Shown piece after piece: positions 24,247-31,331 of a DNA stretch of 45,547 nt. The DNA comes from Phenylobacterium sp. GTDB taxonomy: Bacteria; Pseudomonadota; Alphaproteobacteria; Caulobacterales; Caulobacteraceae. The stretch's first letter is position 1; each line of letters starts with the position of its first letter. The stretch is from the NCBI RefSeq assembly GCF_031181185.1, contig NZ_JAPSKZ010000006.1, positions 1-45,547 of the forward strand, read 5' to 3'. The translations under genes and the position numbers were made by a program. The notes below the pieces were generated by a model. The model saw nothing but the letters and a program-made list of their open reading frames with translations. It was not told the DNA's origin and made no database searches.

Positions 24247-25179
24247 ATGGGCGCGTTGGAAGGAAAGGTCGTCCTGGTCACGGGCGGCGGCAACGGCATC
24301 GGGCGCGATTGCGCGCTGATCGCGGCGCAGGAAGGCGCCAAGGTCCTGGTCAACGATTTGGGCGGGGGCCTGAAGGGCGACGATCCCGGCTCGGCGGGCC
24401 CGGCGGAAGAGGTCGCCCGTCTGATCCGCGAGCGCGGCGGCGAGGCCGCGTCCAACTCCGACAGCGTCACCAGCTACCGCGCCGTCCAGGGCATGGTCGA
24501 GCAGGCCATGGACACCTTTGGCGGCCTGCACGCGGTGATCAATCCGGCCGGCATCCTGCGTGACGTGATGTTCCACAAGATGACCGAGGACGACTGGGAC
24601 CGGGTGATCGACGTCCACATGCGCGGCTCGTTCAACGTCGCCCGGGCGACCATCGAGCTGTTCCGCAACCAGAACGACGGCGCCTACATGTTCTTCACGT
24701 CCACGTCGGGCCTCTACGGCAACATCGGCCAGGCCAACTACGGCGCGGCCAAGATGGGCATCGCCGGCCTGTCGCGCATCATCGCCATGGAGGGCGCCCG
24801 TAACAACGTCCGCTCCAACTGCATCGCCCCCGTCGCCTGGACGCGGATGACCCAGTCCGTGCCGATCAAGGACGAGGCCCAGGCCGAGCGCCGCAAGGTG
24901 ATGGCCGAGAAGATCCGCCCCGACCAGCCGGCCCGGTTCTCGGTGGCCATGGTCAGCCCGGCCGCGGCGAATGTCTCGGGCCAGGTGTTCGGCGTCTCGG
25001 GCGAGAACATCATCCTCTACTCCCAGCCCAGGCCGATCGAGACCTGCTCCAAGCCGGAAGGCGAGGAGTGGACGGTGGACTCCATCCTCAAGGAAGCCGT
25101 GCCGCAGATGGCGCCCAAGTTCTACGACCTCGGACGCGCCCCGCCCTCCACCCAGCCCAAGCAGGCCCAGCCGGCCTAG
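24247..25179 (+). CDS. Short-chain dehydrogenase/reductase (MFE-2 hydroxyacyl-CoA dehydrogenase-like)
   Basis: A 310-residue SDR enzyme. The cofactor loop is TGGGNGIG; the NNAG motif reads NPAG; the catalytic Ser and the YxxxK pair lie in FTSTSGLYGNIGQANYGAAK. The order and the long C-terminal extension (to about 310 residues) resemble the (3R)-hydroxyacyl-CoA dehydrogenase domain of the peroxisomal MFE-2 protein. That would suit fatty acid or sterol side-chain oxidation, but other substrates are possible. Its ribosome binding site is inside a hairpin. The stop overlaps the convergent deacetylase gene by CTAG. Confidence 0.9.
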   Translation: MGALEGKVVLVTGGGNGIGRDCALIAAQEGAKVLVNDLGGGLKGDDPGSAGPAEEVARLIRERGGEAASNSDSVTSYRAVQGMVEQAMDTFGGLHAVINPAGILRDVMFHKMTEDDWDRVIDVHMRGSFNVARATIELFRNQNDGAYMFFTSTSGLYGNIGQANYGAAKMGIAGLSRIIAMEGARNNVRSNCIAPVAWTRMTQSVPIKDEAQAERRKVMAEKIRPDQPARFSVAMVSPAAANVSGQVFGVSGENIILYSQPRPIETCSKPEGEEWTVDSILKEAVPQMAPKFYDLGRAPPSTQPKQAQPA

Positions 25180-25892
25180 CGCTCGGCCCCGCTGGCGATC
25201 AGCTCGCCGGCGGGGACCACCTCCAGGCCCTTGGCCTTCAACCCCTGCAGCACCCGCGGCAGGGCGGCGCGGGCGGTCTCGTTGGCGCCGTACATCGGGT
25301 GCATCAGGATGATCGAGCCCGGTTTCGCCTGGGCGACGATCTCCTGGGCAAAGCGGGCCGGATCGGTCGTGGTCGGCTCCTCCACGTCCCAGGTGACCAT
25401 CGTCAGGCCCTCCGCCTCGACGGCCAGTGGCAGGCCGACCAGCTTCTTGCCGTAGGGCGGCCGGAACAGCCGGGGCCCGGGTCCGCGGTCGCCATCCAGC
25501 ACCGCCTCCGTGCGGCGCAGCTCGTGGGTATAGGAATCGCCCCATCGGAACGCCATCCGCCGGTGCGACCAGCTATGGTTTTCAACCTCGTGGCCGGCCG
25601 CCGTGATCCGCCGCACCAGGTCCGGCCGTTGCGCCGCCTCGCGCCCGACCAGGAAGAACGTCGCCCGCGCCCCGTGCGCCTCCAGCACCGGCAGCACCGC
25701 CTCGAGGCCGCGCTCGGTCGGGCCGTCGTCGAAGGTGAGCGCCACCGCCGGGCGCGCCGTCTCGACCCGGCAGACGACCGAACCCGTGAGCGTGAAGCAG
25801 CGCGCCTTGCTCACCTTGAAGAGGCCGTAGAGTCCGACGACCGCCAGCACGACGGCGGCCGCGGCCCAGAGGCCGAACCTGCGCCTACTCAC
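25176..25892 (-). CDS. Membrane-anchored polysaccharide deacetylase (NodB domain)
   Basis: A 238-residue carbohydrate esterase family 4 protein. An N-terminal helix (about 6-26, LWAAAAVVLAVVGLYGLF) anchors it with the catalytic domain outside. NodB motif 1 is VALTFDDGPTERG (D55, D56); motif 2 is ENHSWSH with metal ligands H106 and H110; LFRPPYGKK and LMHPMYG correspond to motifs 3 and 5. It should remove acetyl groups from an N-acetylated glycan such as peptidoglycan or an exopolysaccharide. GTG at 25892 overlaps the upstream acetyltransferase stop by 8 bases; a GTG at 25916 is an alternative. Confidence 0.87.
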   Translation of the reverse strand: MSRRRFGLWAAAAVVLAVVGLYGLFKVSKARCFTLTGSVVCRVETARPAVALTFDDGPTERGLEAVLPVLEAHGARATFFLVGREAAQRPDLVRRITAAGHEVENHSWSHRRMAFRWGDSYTHELRRTEAVLDGDRGPGPRLFRPPYGKKLVGLPLAVEAEGLTMVTWDVEEPTTTDPARFAQEIVAQAKPGSIILMHPMYGANETARAALPRVLQGLKAKGLEVVPAGELIASGAER

Positions 25893-26367
25893 CCGCAAGC
25901 GTGCGCAGCGCCGCACCGTCCAGCCGGCGAACGGTCCAGTCGGTCATCGCCGCCGCGCCCAGGCTGTCGTAGAACGCGATCGAGGGCGCGTTCCAGTCCA
26001 GCACCGCCCACTCCAAGCGACCGAGGTCCGCCTCCACGCACCGCTGCGCCAGGCGGGCCAGCAGGGCCTTGCCGGCGCCCAGGCCCCGCGCCTCGGGCCG
26101 CACGAACAGGTCCTCCAGGTAGATCCCGGCCCGCCCGCGGAAGGTCGAATAGTTGTAGAACCACAGCGCAAAGCCCACCGGCGTCCCGTCGGCTTCCGCG
26201 ATGTCGCAGAAGGCCCGCGGGTTCTCGCCGAACAGGTCGCGGCGGATGTCGGCCTCGGTCGCCTCCACCTCGTGCAGCAGCCGCTCGTACTCGGCGAGCT
26301 CCTTGATGAACGCGAGGATCAGCGGCGCGTCGGCGACGGTGGCGACGCGGATCGTCACGCCGCTCAT
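25885..26367 (-). CDS. GNAT acetyltransferase, diamine-acetyltransferase-like
   Basis: A 160-residue GNAT protein closely resembling spermidine/spermine N1-acetyltransferase and thialysine acetyltransferase. The tell-tale segment is ALWFYNYSTFRGRAGIYLED, followed by the acetyl-CoA loop VRPEARGLGAGKALLARLA and the C-terminal WAVLDWNAPSIAFYDSLGA. It probably acetylates a polyamine or similar small amine. The ATG at 26367 overlaps the crotonase stop (ATGA), so the two are translated together. Confidence 0.9.
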   Translation of the reverse strand: MSGVTIRVATVADAPLILAFIKELAEYERLLHEVEATEADIRRDLFGENPRAFCDIAEADGTPVGFALWFYNYSTFRGRAGIYLEDLFVRPEARGLGAGKALLARLAQRCVEADLGRLEWAVLDWNAPSIAFYDSLGAAAMTDWTVRRLDGAALRTLAGE

Positions 26368-27161
26368 GCCGGCTCCTGCGCCCGGACCTTCGAAAAGTCC
26401 GGCGCCCGCTTCTCGGCGAAGGCGGCGAAGGCCTCGGCCGCCTCGGGCGACTTCAGCTGGGCGGCGAAAAGGCGGCCCTCTTCCTCGTAGCGCACGGCGA
26501 TCGGCTCGGCCGGCCGGCGCATCAGGGCCTTGGTGGCTGCGACCGAAGCGGGCGCCCGCGCCGCCACGGCCTCGGCCGCCGCCCGCGCCTTCGCCCGCAG
26601 CTCGGCCGCGGGGACGACGGCGTTGGCGATACCCCAGGCCTCGGCCTTCTTCGCATCGACCGCCTCGCCCAGCACGAACATGGCGAAGGCCCGCGCATGT
26701 CCGATCCGGGCCGGCAGCAGCATCGAGGACGCAGCCTCCGGCACCAGGGCGAGGTTGACGAACGGCGTCGTCAGCAGCGCGTCCTCGCTCACATAGACCA
26801 GGTCGCAGTGCAGCAGCATGGTCACGCCGACGCCTACCGCCCGGCCGTTCACCGCCGCCACGATGGGGGTCTTGGCCCGCTCCAGCGCGTTCAGCAGCGG
26901 ATTGCCCTTCTCGCGGGCGGCGTTGGCGCTCTCATCGCCGCGGTTCACCGCCGCGAAGTCGGCCAGGTCGTTGCCGGCGGTGAACATGTCCCCCTCGGCT
27001 TGGATCAGCACGCAGCGCACGTCCGGATCGGCGTCCGCCGCGTCGATGCCGTCGGCCATCGCCTGGTACATGGCGCGCGTCAGGGCGTTCTTCTTCTCGG
27101 GACGGTTCAGCGTGATGGTCAGGACGCCCGCGGACGTCTCAATGAGCACATGTTCGGCCAT
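26364..27161 (-). CDS. Enoyl-CoA hydratase/isomerase family protein
   Basis: A 265-residue crotonase-fold enzyme. LNRPEKKNALTRAMY, the oxyanion-hole segment FTAGNDLADF and NGRAVGVGVTMLLHCDL are all present. At the catalytic region the sequence is FVNLALVPEAASSMLLP, keeping one Glu (in VPEA), as in delta3,delta2-enoyl-CoA isomerases of the ECI/PaaG type rather than the two-Glu hydratases. Isomerase activity on unsaturated acyl-CoA is therefore likelier. ATG 27161 is preceded by a strong AAGGAGG next to an intercistronic hairpin. Confidence 0.9.
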   Translation of the reverse strand: MAEHVLIETSAGVLTITLNRPEKKNALTRAMYQAMADGIDAADADPDVRCVLIQAEGDMFTAGNDLADFAAVNRGDESANAAREKGNPLLNALERAKTPIVAAVNGRAVGVGVTMLLHCDLVYVSEDALLTTPFVNLALVPEAASSMLLPARIGHARAFAMFVLGEAVDAKKAEAWGIANAVVPAAELRAKARAAAEAVAARAPASVAATKALMRRPAEPIAVRYEEEGRLFAAQLKSPEAAEAFAAFAEKRAPDFSKVRAQEPA

Positions 27162-27171
27162 GGCCGGCCTC

Positions 27172-27196
27172 CTTGATCGGGAAACTTCCCGTCAAG
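27172..27196 (-). promoter_or_regulatory. Intercistronic hairpin upstream of the crotonase gene
   Basis: A 10-bp stem with one bulged base (CTTGA and CGGGA at 27172-27176 and 27178-27182, pairing with TCCCG and TCAAG at 27187-27196) and loop AACT. It fills most of the 36-base gap between the metallo-hydrolase stop and the crotonase start. Its foot overlaps three bases of the AAGGAGG ribosome binding site (27168-27174), so it may limit translation or protect the mRNA end. Confidence 0.5.
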
Positions 27197-27197
27197 C

Positions 27198-28265
27198 TTA
27201 GGCGGCGGCCGAGTACCAGTCGATCCCGTCCGCGTCTCGCTCGCGCCGTCCCAGGCCGCGGCGCAGCAGACAGTTCAGGTGCGCCAGGCTCTCGCCCGTC
27301 GCCAGCCCCAGCAGCTCGGGGCCGATCGGCCGGCGGAACAACACGTGGAAGACGTCCACCACCCGCTTCGGCGTCGCAAGCTCCGCCACCAGCCGCGCCA
27401 GGCCCCGCTCGTGCCCGGCCACCAGGTGGTCCAGCCGGGCGTGCAGGCCGTGGAACGGCTCGTTGTGGGCGGGCAGCACCAGGACGTCGTCTGGCACGCG
27501 CGCCTTGATCGCCTTCAGCGAGGTCAGCCAGTCGGTCAGCGGATCGGCCTCGGGCTCGGTCGGGAACACCGAGACGTTCGACGAGATCTTCGGCAGCACC
27601 TGGTCGCCCGAGATCATCAGCTTCAGGTCGCGACACCACAGCGAGGCGTGTTCCGGACTGTGACCGGACCCCACCACGACTTCCCACTCATGATCCCCGA
27701 TCCGGATCCGCTCGCCGTCGTTCAGCCGGCGGAAGCTGTCGGGCAGCACGTGCAAGCCGCGGCCGAACCCGCCGAACTTGGCCTTGTACTGGTCGATGGC
27801 GTCCTCGTCCCAGCCGGCGGCCCGATAGAAGGTCACCGCCACCTCCGGCGCCTCGCGGCCGGTGTCCAGCGCCAGCGATCGGCAGGTGACAAACTCCAGC
27901 CGCGTGATCCACAGCTGGCAGCCGAACTTGCGCGTCAGCCAGCCGGCCATGCCGATGTGGTCGGGGTGCATGTGGGTGACGAAGACCCGCGTCACGGGGC
28001 GCCCTTCCAGCGGCCCCTGGAACGCCGCGCGCCAGGCATCCCGCGTGGCCACGCCGCCCAGGCCCGTGTCGACGATCGCCCAGCCTTCCCCCTCGCGAAT
28101 GGCCCAGACATTGATGAAGCCCAGCGGCCCGCCCAGCGGCATGCGCAGCCACTTCACGCCCGGCGCCACGTCCACCGCCTCGCCTGCCGCGGGCGAGGCC
28201 TCGAACGGATAGCTCAGCTTCGGCCGCGCCAGTTCGGCAGGCGGGTCTTCCAGTCCGTCGCGCAA
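27198..28265 (-). CDS. MBL-fold metallo-hydrolase (LACTB2-like)
   Basis: A 355-residue metallo-beta-lactamase-fold protein. The dinuclear zinc motif is THMHPDH (H98, H100, D102, H103); the further ligands appear in GSGHSPEHASLW, SGDQVLP and LPAHNEPFHG. After the core (to about residue 265) a helical C-terminal domain resembles the winged-helix seen in LACTB2-type enzymes. Substrates of the group include thioesters and RNA; none can be assigned here. The TTG at 28265 is chosen because GAGGAG lies 8 bases upstream and no ATG is nearby. Downstream of MarR and near an operator-like repeat. Confidence 0.86.
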   Translation of the reverse strand: MRDGLEDPPAELARPKLSYPFEASPAAGEAVDVAPGVKWLRMPLGGPLGFINVWAIREGEGWAIVDTGLGGVATRDAWRAAFQGPLEGRPVTRVFVTHMHPDHIGMAGWLTRKFGCQLWITRLEFVTCRSLALDTGREAPEVAVTFYRAAGWDEDAIDQYKAKFGGFGRGLHVLPDSFRRLNDGERIRIGDHEWEVVVGSGHSPEHASLWCRDLKLMISGDQVLPKISSNVSVFPTEPEADPLTDWLTSLKAIKARVPDDVLVLPAHNEPFHGLHARLDHLVAGHERGLARLVAELATPKRVVDVFHVLFRRPIGPELLGLATGESLAHLNCLLRRGLGRRERDADGIDWYSAAA

Positions 28266-28284
28266 GCGCCGCGCTCCTCGTCTG

Positions 28285-28296
28285 TTCAGTATCGAA
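28285..28296. promoter_or_regulatory. Near-palindrome upstream of the metallo-hydrolase: candidate MarR operator B
   Basis: TTCAGTATCGAA, a near-palindrome lying between the MarR stop and the ribosome binding site (28274-28279) of the metallo-hydrolase. It matches operator A, on the opposite strand, at 11 of 12 positions. Both sit next to or upstream of genes in one MarR-headed cluster, which suggests they are its binding sites. Confidence 0.5.
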
Positions 28297-28331
28297 GCTT
28301 CTCCCCGCTGCCGCAGCGGAGGGCAAGCGCC

Positions 28332-28778
28332 TCAGCCCTGCTCGGTCATCCAGATGCGCAGGGCGCGCAGGAACGGCAGGGCTTCGCGGAACTCCTTCTG
28401 GGTGAAGGCCTCGCGCAGCTTCTCCATCTTCGGCCGGATCGCGACCATCGACCGGTTGTAGGCCTCACGCCCCTTGGGCGTCAGGCGCACCCGCTTCTTC
28501 CGCCGGTCGGCGCCGCAGGGCTCGAACACGATCAGCCGCATGGCCTCCAGCCGCTGCAGGGTGTTGGTGATGGCCCCCGGCGTCATCTGCAGCGCCGCGG
28601 CGATCCGGGCCGGCGTCAGGTCCTCGCCGCGCCGCGCGATCAGGTTCAGCACCTCGAACTGGGGATAGCTCAGGCCCACGGGCAGGCAGCCGCCGATCAC
28701 CGTCCGCACCCCGTGCTCGATCATGCTGATCTCGTCGAACACCTGGACTTCCGGATGTTCCTCGACCGTCACCGCCAT
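28332..28778 (-). CDS. MarR-family transcriptional regulator
   Basis: A 148-residue MarR regulator. The winged helix spans about residues 40-110, with LSYPQFEVLNLIARRGEDL, the recognition segment MTPGAITNTLQRLEAM and the wing ADRRKKRVRLTPKG. The start is the ATG at 28778, preceded on the reverse strand by GGAGGG; an ATG at 28814 is a weaker alternative. It is the first gene of the reverse cluster metallo-hydrolase, crotonase, acetyltransferase, deacetylase. It probably represses itself and that cluster through the two repeated near-palindromes. Ligands of such regulators are often acyl-CoA or aromatic compounds, but nothing here shows which. Confidence 0.92.
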   Translation of the reverse strand: MAVTVEEHPEVQVFDEISMIEHGVRTVIGGCLPVGLSYPQFEVLNLIARRGEDLTPARIAAALQMTPGAITNTLQRLEAMRLIVFEPCGADRRKKRVRLTPKGREAYNRSMVAIRPKMEKLREAFTQKEFREALPFLRALRIWMTEQG

Positions 28779-28833
28779 GCCTGAGCCCTCCGTCCACCGA
28801 CGAAGCTCTACCATTCGAGTTTCAACGGAATGT

Positions 28834-28845
28834 TTCGATATTGAA
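28834..28845. promoter_or_regulatory. Near-palindrome in the MarR-glycosyltransferase divergent region: candidate operator A
   Basis: TTCGATATTGAA, a near-palindrome whose reverse complement TTCAATATCGAA differs from operator B at one base of 12. It lies 56-67 bases upstream of the MarR ATG and about 87 bases upstream of the glycosyltransferase ATG, so it could control both directions. Confidence 0.5.
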
Positions 28846-28931
28846 GCACCTTCCGGGGCCGGCCCGCGAACATGGCGAAAAGCAAATGTTGGCCGCAAGC
28901 GCCTGTCATGCGGCGTGGCGAAGCTCGGCCG

Positions 28932-30113
28932 ATGCCTCGCCCCCTCATTCTCTTCTGCGCCGCCCTGGCCCGCGACGGCGTCGCCCGCAACACCGTCTAT
29001 GTCGCCAACGCGCTCGCGCGGCGCGGCGCCGCCGTGGAGGTCGTCTGCCTCGAAGCGGGGCCGCTCGCCGACGACCTTGACGGCCCGGCGCTCACCCGGC
29101 TGGGCCGGCCGCCCGGCCCGCGTCCGCTGGCTCTCGCGGCGGCCGTCCCGGCGCTGCGGGCGCGGTTCAGGCAGGCTGGCGCGGTCGTCTCGATGGGCAA
29201 CCACGCACACCTGGCGGTCTGGGCCGCCCTCCAGGTCCTGCCAGGGCTGCCGCGCCTCTACCGGATCAGCAACGATCCGTTCCATGCCGGCGAGCCGGCC
29301 GCCATCCGGCGGCTCCGCGGCGCAGGTCTCAGCCTCATTGTCCGAGACGGCGCCCCGTTGGTCTCGGTGTCCAGCGTGGCCGCCCGCCGGCCCGCCTTCG
29401 AGCCCGCGCGGCGCGAGGGACGGCTGCACGTGGCGCCGAACGGTGTAGACGTCGCAGCGATCCGGGCGCGCGCCGCCGAGCCCTGTGCGCACCCGTGGCT
29501 CAGCGACGGGGCGCTATACCTCGCGGCGGTCGGCCGCCTGCACCGCCAGAAGAACGTGGAGGCCTTGATCCAGGCCCTCGCCGTCCTGCGCGCCGGCGCT
29601 TGGCCGGACCTGCGCCTGCTGGTCCTGGGCGGCGGAGGCGCCCGCCGCCGCCGCCGGCTCGAAGCGCTCGCCCGGAACTTGGGCTTGCAGGAGGCCGTCC
29701 GGTTCGAGGGCGAGGTCGCCAACCCCTTTCCGCTGGTCGCCAGAGCGGCGGCTTACGTCCTGCCCTCCCGTTGGGAAGGGGCCTCGAACAGCCTGCTCGA
29801 AGCCCTGGCCTGCGGCGTTCCGGTGGTGGCCGCTGTCACGGCCGGCAGCGCGCCGGAGGTGCTGGCGGGAGGGCGCTACGGCGCGCTCGCCTCGCCCGAG
29901 CCTCAGGACCTGGCCCACGCCATCGGCGCCCAGCTCGACCCCGCCACCCGCGTGCTCCCGAGGGATCGCGCCGCCGACTACAGCCTCGAGGCCGCCGTGG
30001 AGCGCTTCTGCGATCTCGTCCTGGCCGTCCGCGACCAACATGGCGAAATCCAAATCCGGGCGGCAGCTCCGGCTCATCTCGCGCCGGTAGGAAGGGGCGT
30101 GCGGGGGCGCTGA
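28932..30113 (+). CDS. GT4-family glycosyltransferase
   Basis: A 393-residue two-domain (GT-B) transferase of family 4. The acceptor half starts LILFCAALARDGVARNT; the donor half has APNGVDV, AVGRLHRQKNVEALI, FEGEVANPFPL and the EX7E motif ending SRWEGASNSLLEALACGVPV, which binds the sugar nucleotide. It probably adds a sugar to a lipopolysaccharide or exopolysaccharide precursor in the cytosol. The start is uncertain: ATG 28932 gives the expected N-terminus, but in-frame ATGs occur at 28872 and 28908. PepSY follows after 13 bases, so it may share a transcript with the signalling genes. Confidence 0.88.
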   Translation: MPRPLILFCAALARDGVARNTVYVANALARRGAAVEVVCLEAGPLADDLDGPALTRLGRPPGPRPLALAAAVPALRARFRQAGAVVSMGNHAHLAVWAALQVLPGLPRLYRISNDPFHAGEPAAIRRLRGAGLSLIVRDGAPLVSVSSVAARRPAFEPARREGRLHVAPNGVDVAAIRARAAEPCAHPWLSDGALYLAAVGRLHRQKNVEALIQALAVLRAGAWPDLRLLVLGGGGARRRRRLEALARNLGLQEAVRFEGEVANPFPLVARAAAYVLPSRWEGASNSLLEALACGVPVVAAVTAGSAPEVLAGGRYGALASPEPQDLAHAIGAQLDPATRVLPRDRAADYSLEAAVERFCDLVLAVRDQHGEIQIRAAAPAHLAPVGRGVRGR

Positions 30114-30126
30114 ACGGAGAAGTAAG

Positions 30127-30645
30127 ATGAAGACCCAAAGCCTGATCCTCGCCGCGGTCGCCGCAGCCCTCGCCGTCCCCGCCCTCGCCCAGGAAGGGGC
30201 TGCGACGCCGCCTGCCAGGCCCCAGACGATCCCGCTCGCCCAGGCCGTCGCCGCCGCCGAACAGGCGCTGGGCGCTCGCGCCTTCGACGCCGAGCTGGAC
30301 CACGAGCGCGGCGGCCTCGTGTACGACATCGACCTGGTGAAGGACGGCCGGCCCGTCGAGGCCGAGGTCGACGCCGCGACCGGCAAGGTGCTGCGCCACT
30401 CGCGCCCGGCCGCCATCCGCCTGCCCTTCGGCGGCGACGCGCTCAAGGCGGCCCAGGCGGCGCCTCGCACGCTCAGCCAGACGATCGCCCTGATCGAGAC
30501 CTCTACGAAGGGGCGCGTGGCCGACATCGGGCTGGAGCGGGAAGGCGGCCGGTACTACTACGAGGCCGAGCTGACGGGCGCGCCCGACCGCGAAGTCCGG
30601 GTCGACCTGCGGACGGGCGCGATCAGTCCGGTGATCGACGACTAG
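30127..30645 (+). CDS. PepSY-domain periplasmic protein
   Basis: A 172-residue exported protein. The signal peptide ends at ALA about residue 21. Two PepSY units follow: one with TIPLAQAVAAAEQALG and YDIDLVKDGRPVEAEVDA, ending in a 'G.V' strand; the second with TLSQTIALIETSTKG and YYYEAELTGAPDREVRVD. PepSY proteins are thought to bind or inhibit peptidases or to sense periplasmic ligands. GGAGAAG precedes the ATG. Placed directly before an OmpR-type regulator and kinase, it may be an accessory sensor for that pair. Confidence 0.87.
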   Translation: MKTQSLILAAVAAALAVPALAQEGAATPPARPQTIPLAQAVAAAEQALGARAFDAELDHERGGLVYDIDLVKDGRPVEAEVDAATGKVLRHSRPAAIRLPFGGDALKAAQAAPRTLSQTIALIETSTKGRVADIGLEREGGRYYYEAELTGAPDREVRVDLRTGAISPVIDD

Positions 30646-30659
30646 CCTCGGAGTTCGGC

Positions 30660-31331
30660 ATGCACGTGCTGGTCGTGGAGGACGACGCCCGGGTCGCCGG
30701 CCACGTCGTGAAGGGCCTCAAGGCCGAGGGCTGGCTGGTCGACCACGTGGCCGACGGGCGCGAGGCCCTCTTCCGCGTGGCCGCGGAGACCTACGACGTC
30801 GTCGTCCTCGACCGCATGCTGCCGAACGTGGATGGCCTGAAGATCCTGCAGACGATGCGCGCCGCCGGCGACAGCACGCCGGTGCTGATCCTCTCGGCGC
30901 TGGGCGACGTGGACAACCGGGTGAAGGGACTGAGGGCGGGGGGCGACGACTACCTCGCCAAGCCCTTCGCCTTCTCCGAGCTGCTGGCCCGCGTCGAGGC
31001 GCTCAGCCGCCGCAAGGCGCCGGTGCAGGAGACGACCGAGCTGTCGCTGGCCGACCTGCGCATGAACCTGATCAGCCGCACGGTGACACGCGCCGGCAAG
31101 CCTGTCGACCTCACCGTCCGGGAATTCGGGCTCCTGGAATACCTCCTGCGCAACGCAGGCCGCGTGGTGAGCCGCAGCATGCTCCTCGAGGCGGTCTGGG
31201 ACTACAATTTCGACCCCCAGACCAACATCATCGACCAGCACGTCAGCCGCCTGAGGCAGAAGATCGACAAGGACTTCGACCCGCCCCTGATCCAGACGAT
31301 CCGCGGCATGGGCTACTCCCTGCGCACATGA
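30660..31331 (+). CDS. OmpR-family response regulator
   Basis: A 223-residue regulator with a receiver (about 1-115; D51 in VVLDRMLPNVDG, K101 in YLAKPFAFSE) and an OmpR winged helix (about 130-220, ending TIRGMGYSLRT). Its sequence resembles the CpxR/QseB/PmrA side of the family. The stop overlaps the kinase start by ATGA. It should be phosphorylated by the adjacent kinase and act on envelope genes; targets within the window are not visible. Confidence 0.94.
   Translation: MHVLVVEDDARVAGHVVKGLKAEGWLVDHVADGREALFRVAAETYDVVVLDRMLPNVDGLKILQTMRAAGDSTPVLILSALGDVDNRVKGLRAGGDDYLAKPFAFSELLARVEALSRRKAPVQETTELSLADLRMNLISRTVTRAGKPVDLTVREFGLLEYLLRNAGRVVSRSMLLEAVWDYNFDPQTNIIDQHVSRLRQKIDKDFDPPLIQTIRGMGYSLRT

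Noticed and set aside
28814-28825. TTCGAGTTTCAA next to operator A as a third site
   Set aside because: The halves are direct rather than inverted, so it does not fit the same near-palindrome; it may only be a half-site.
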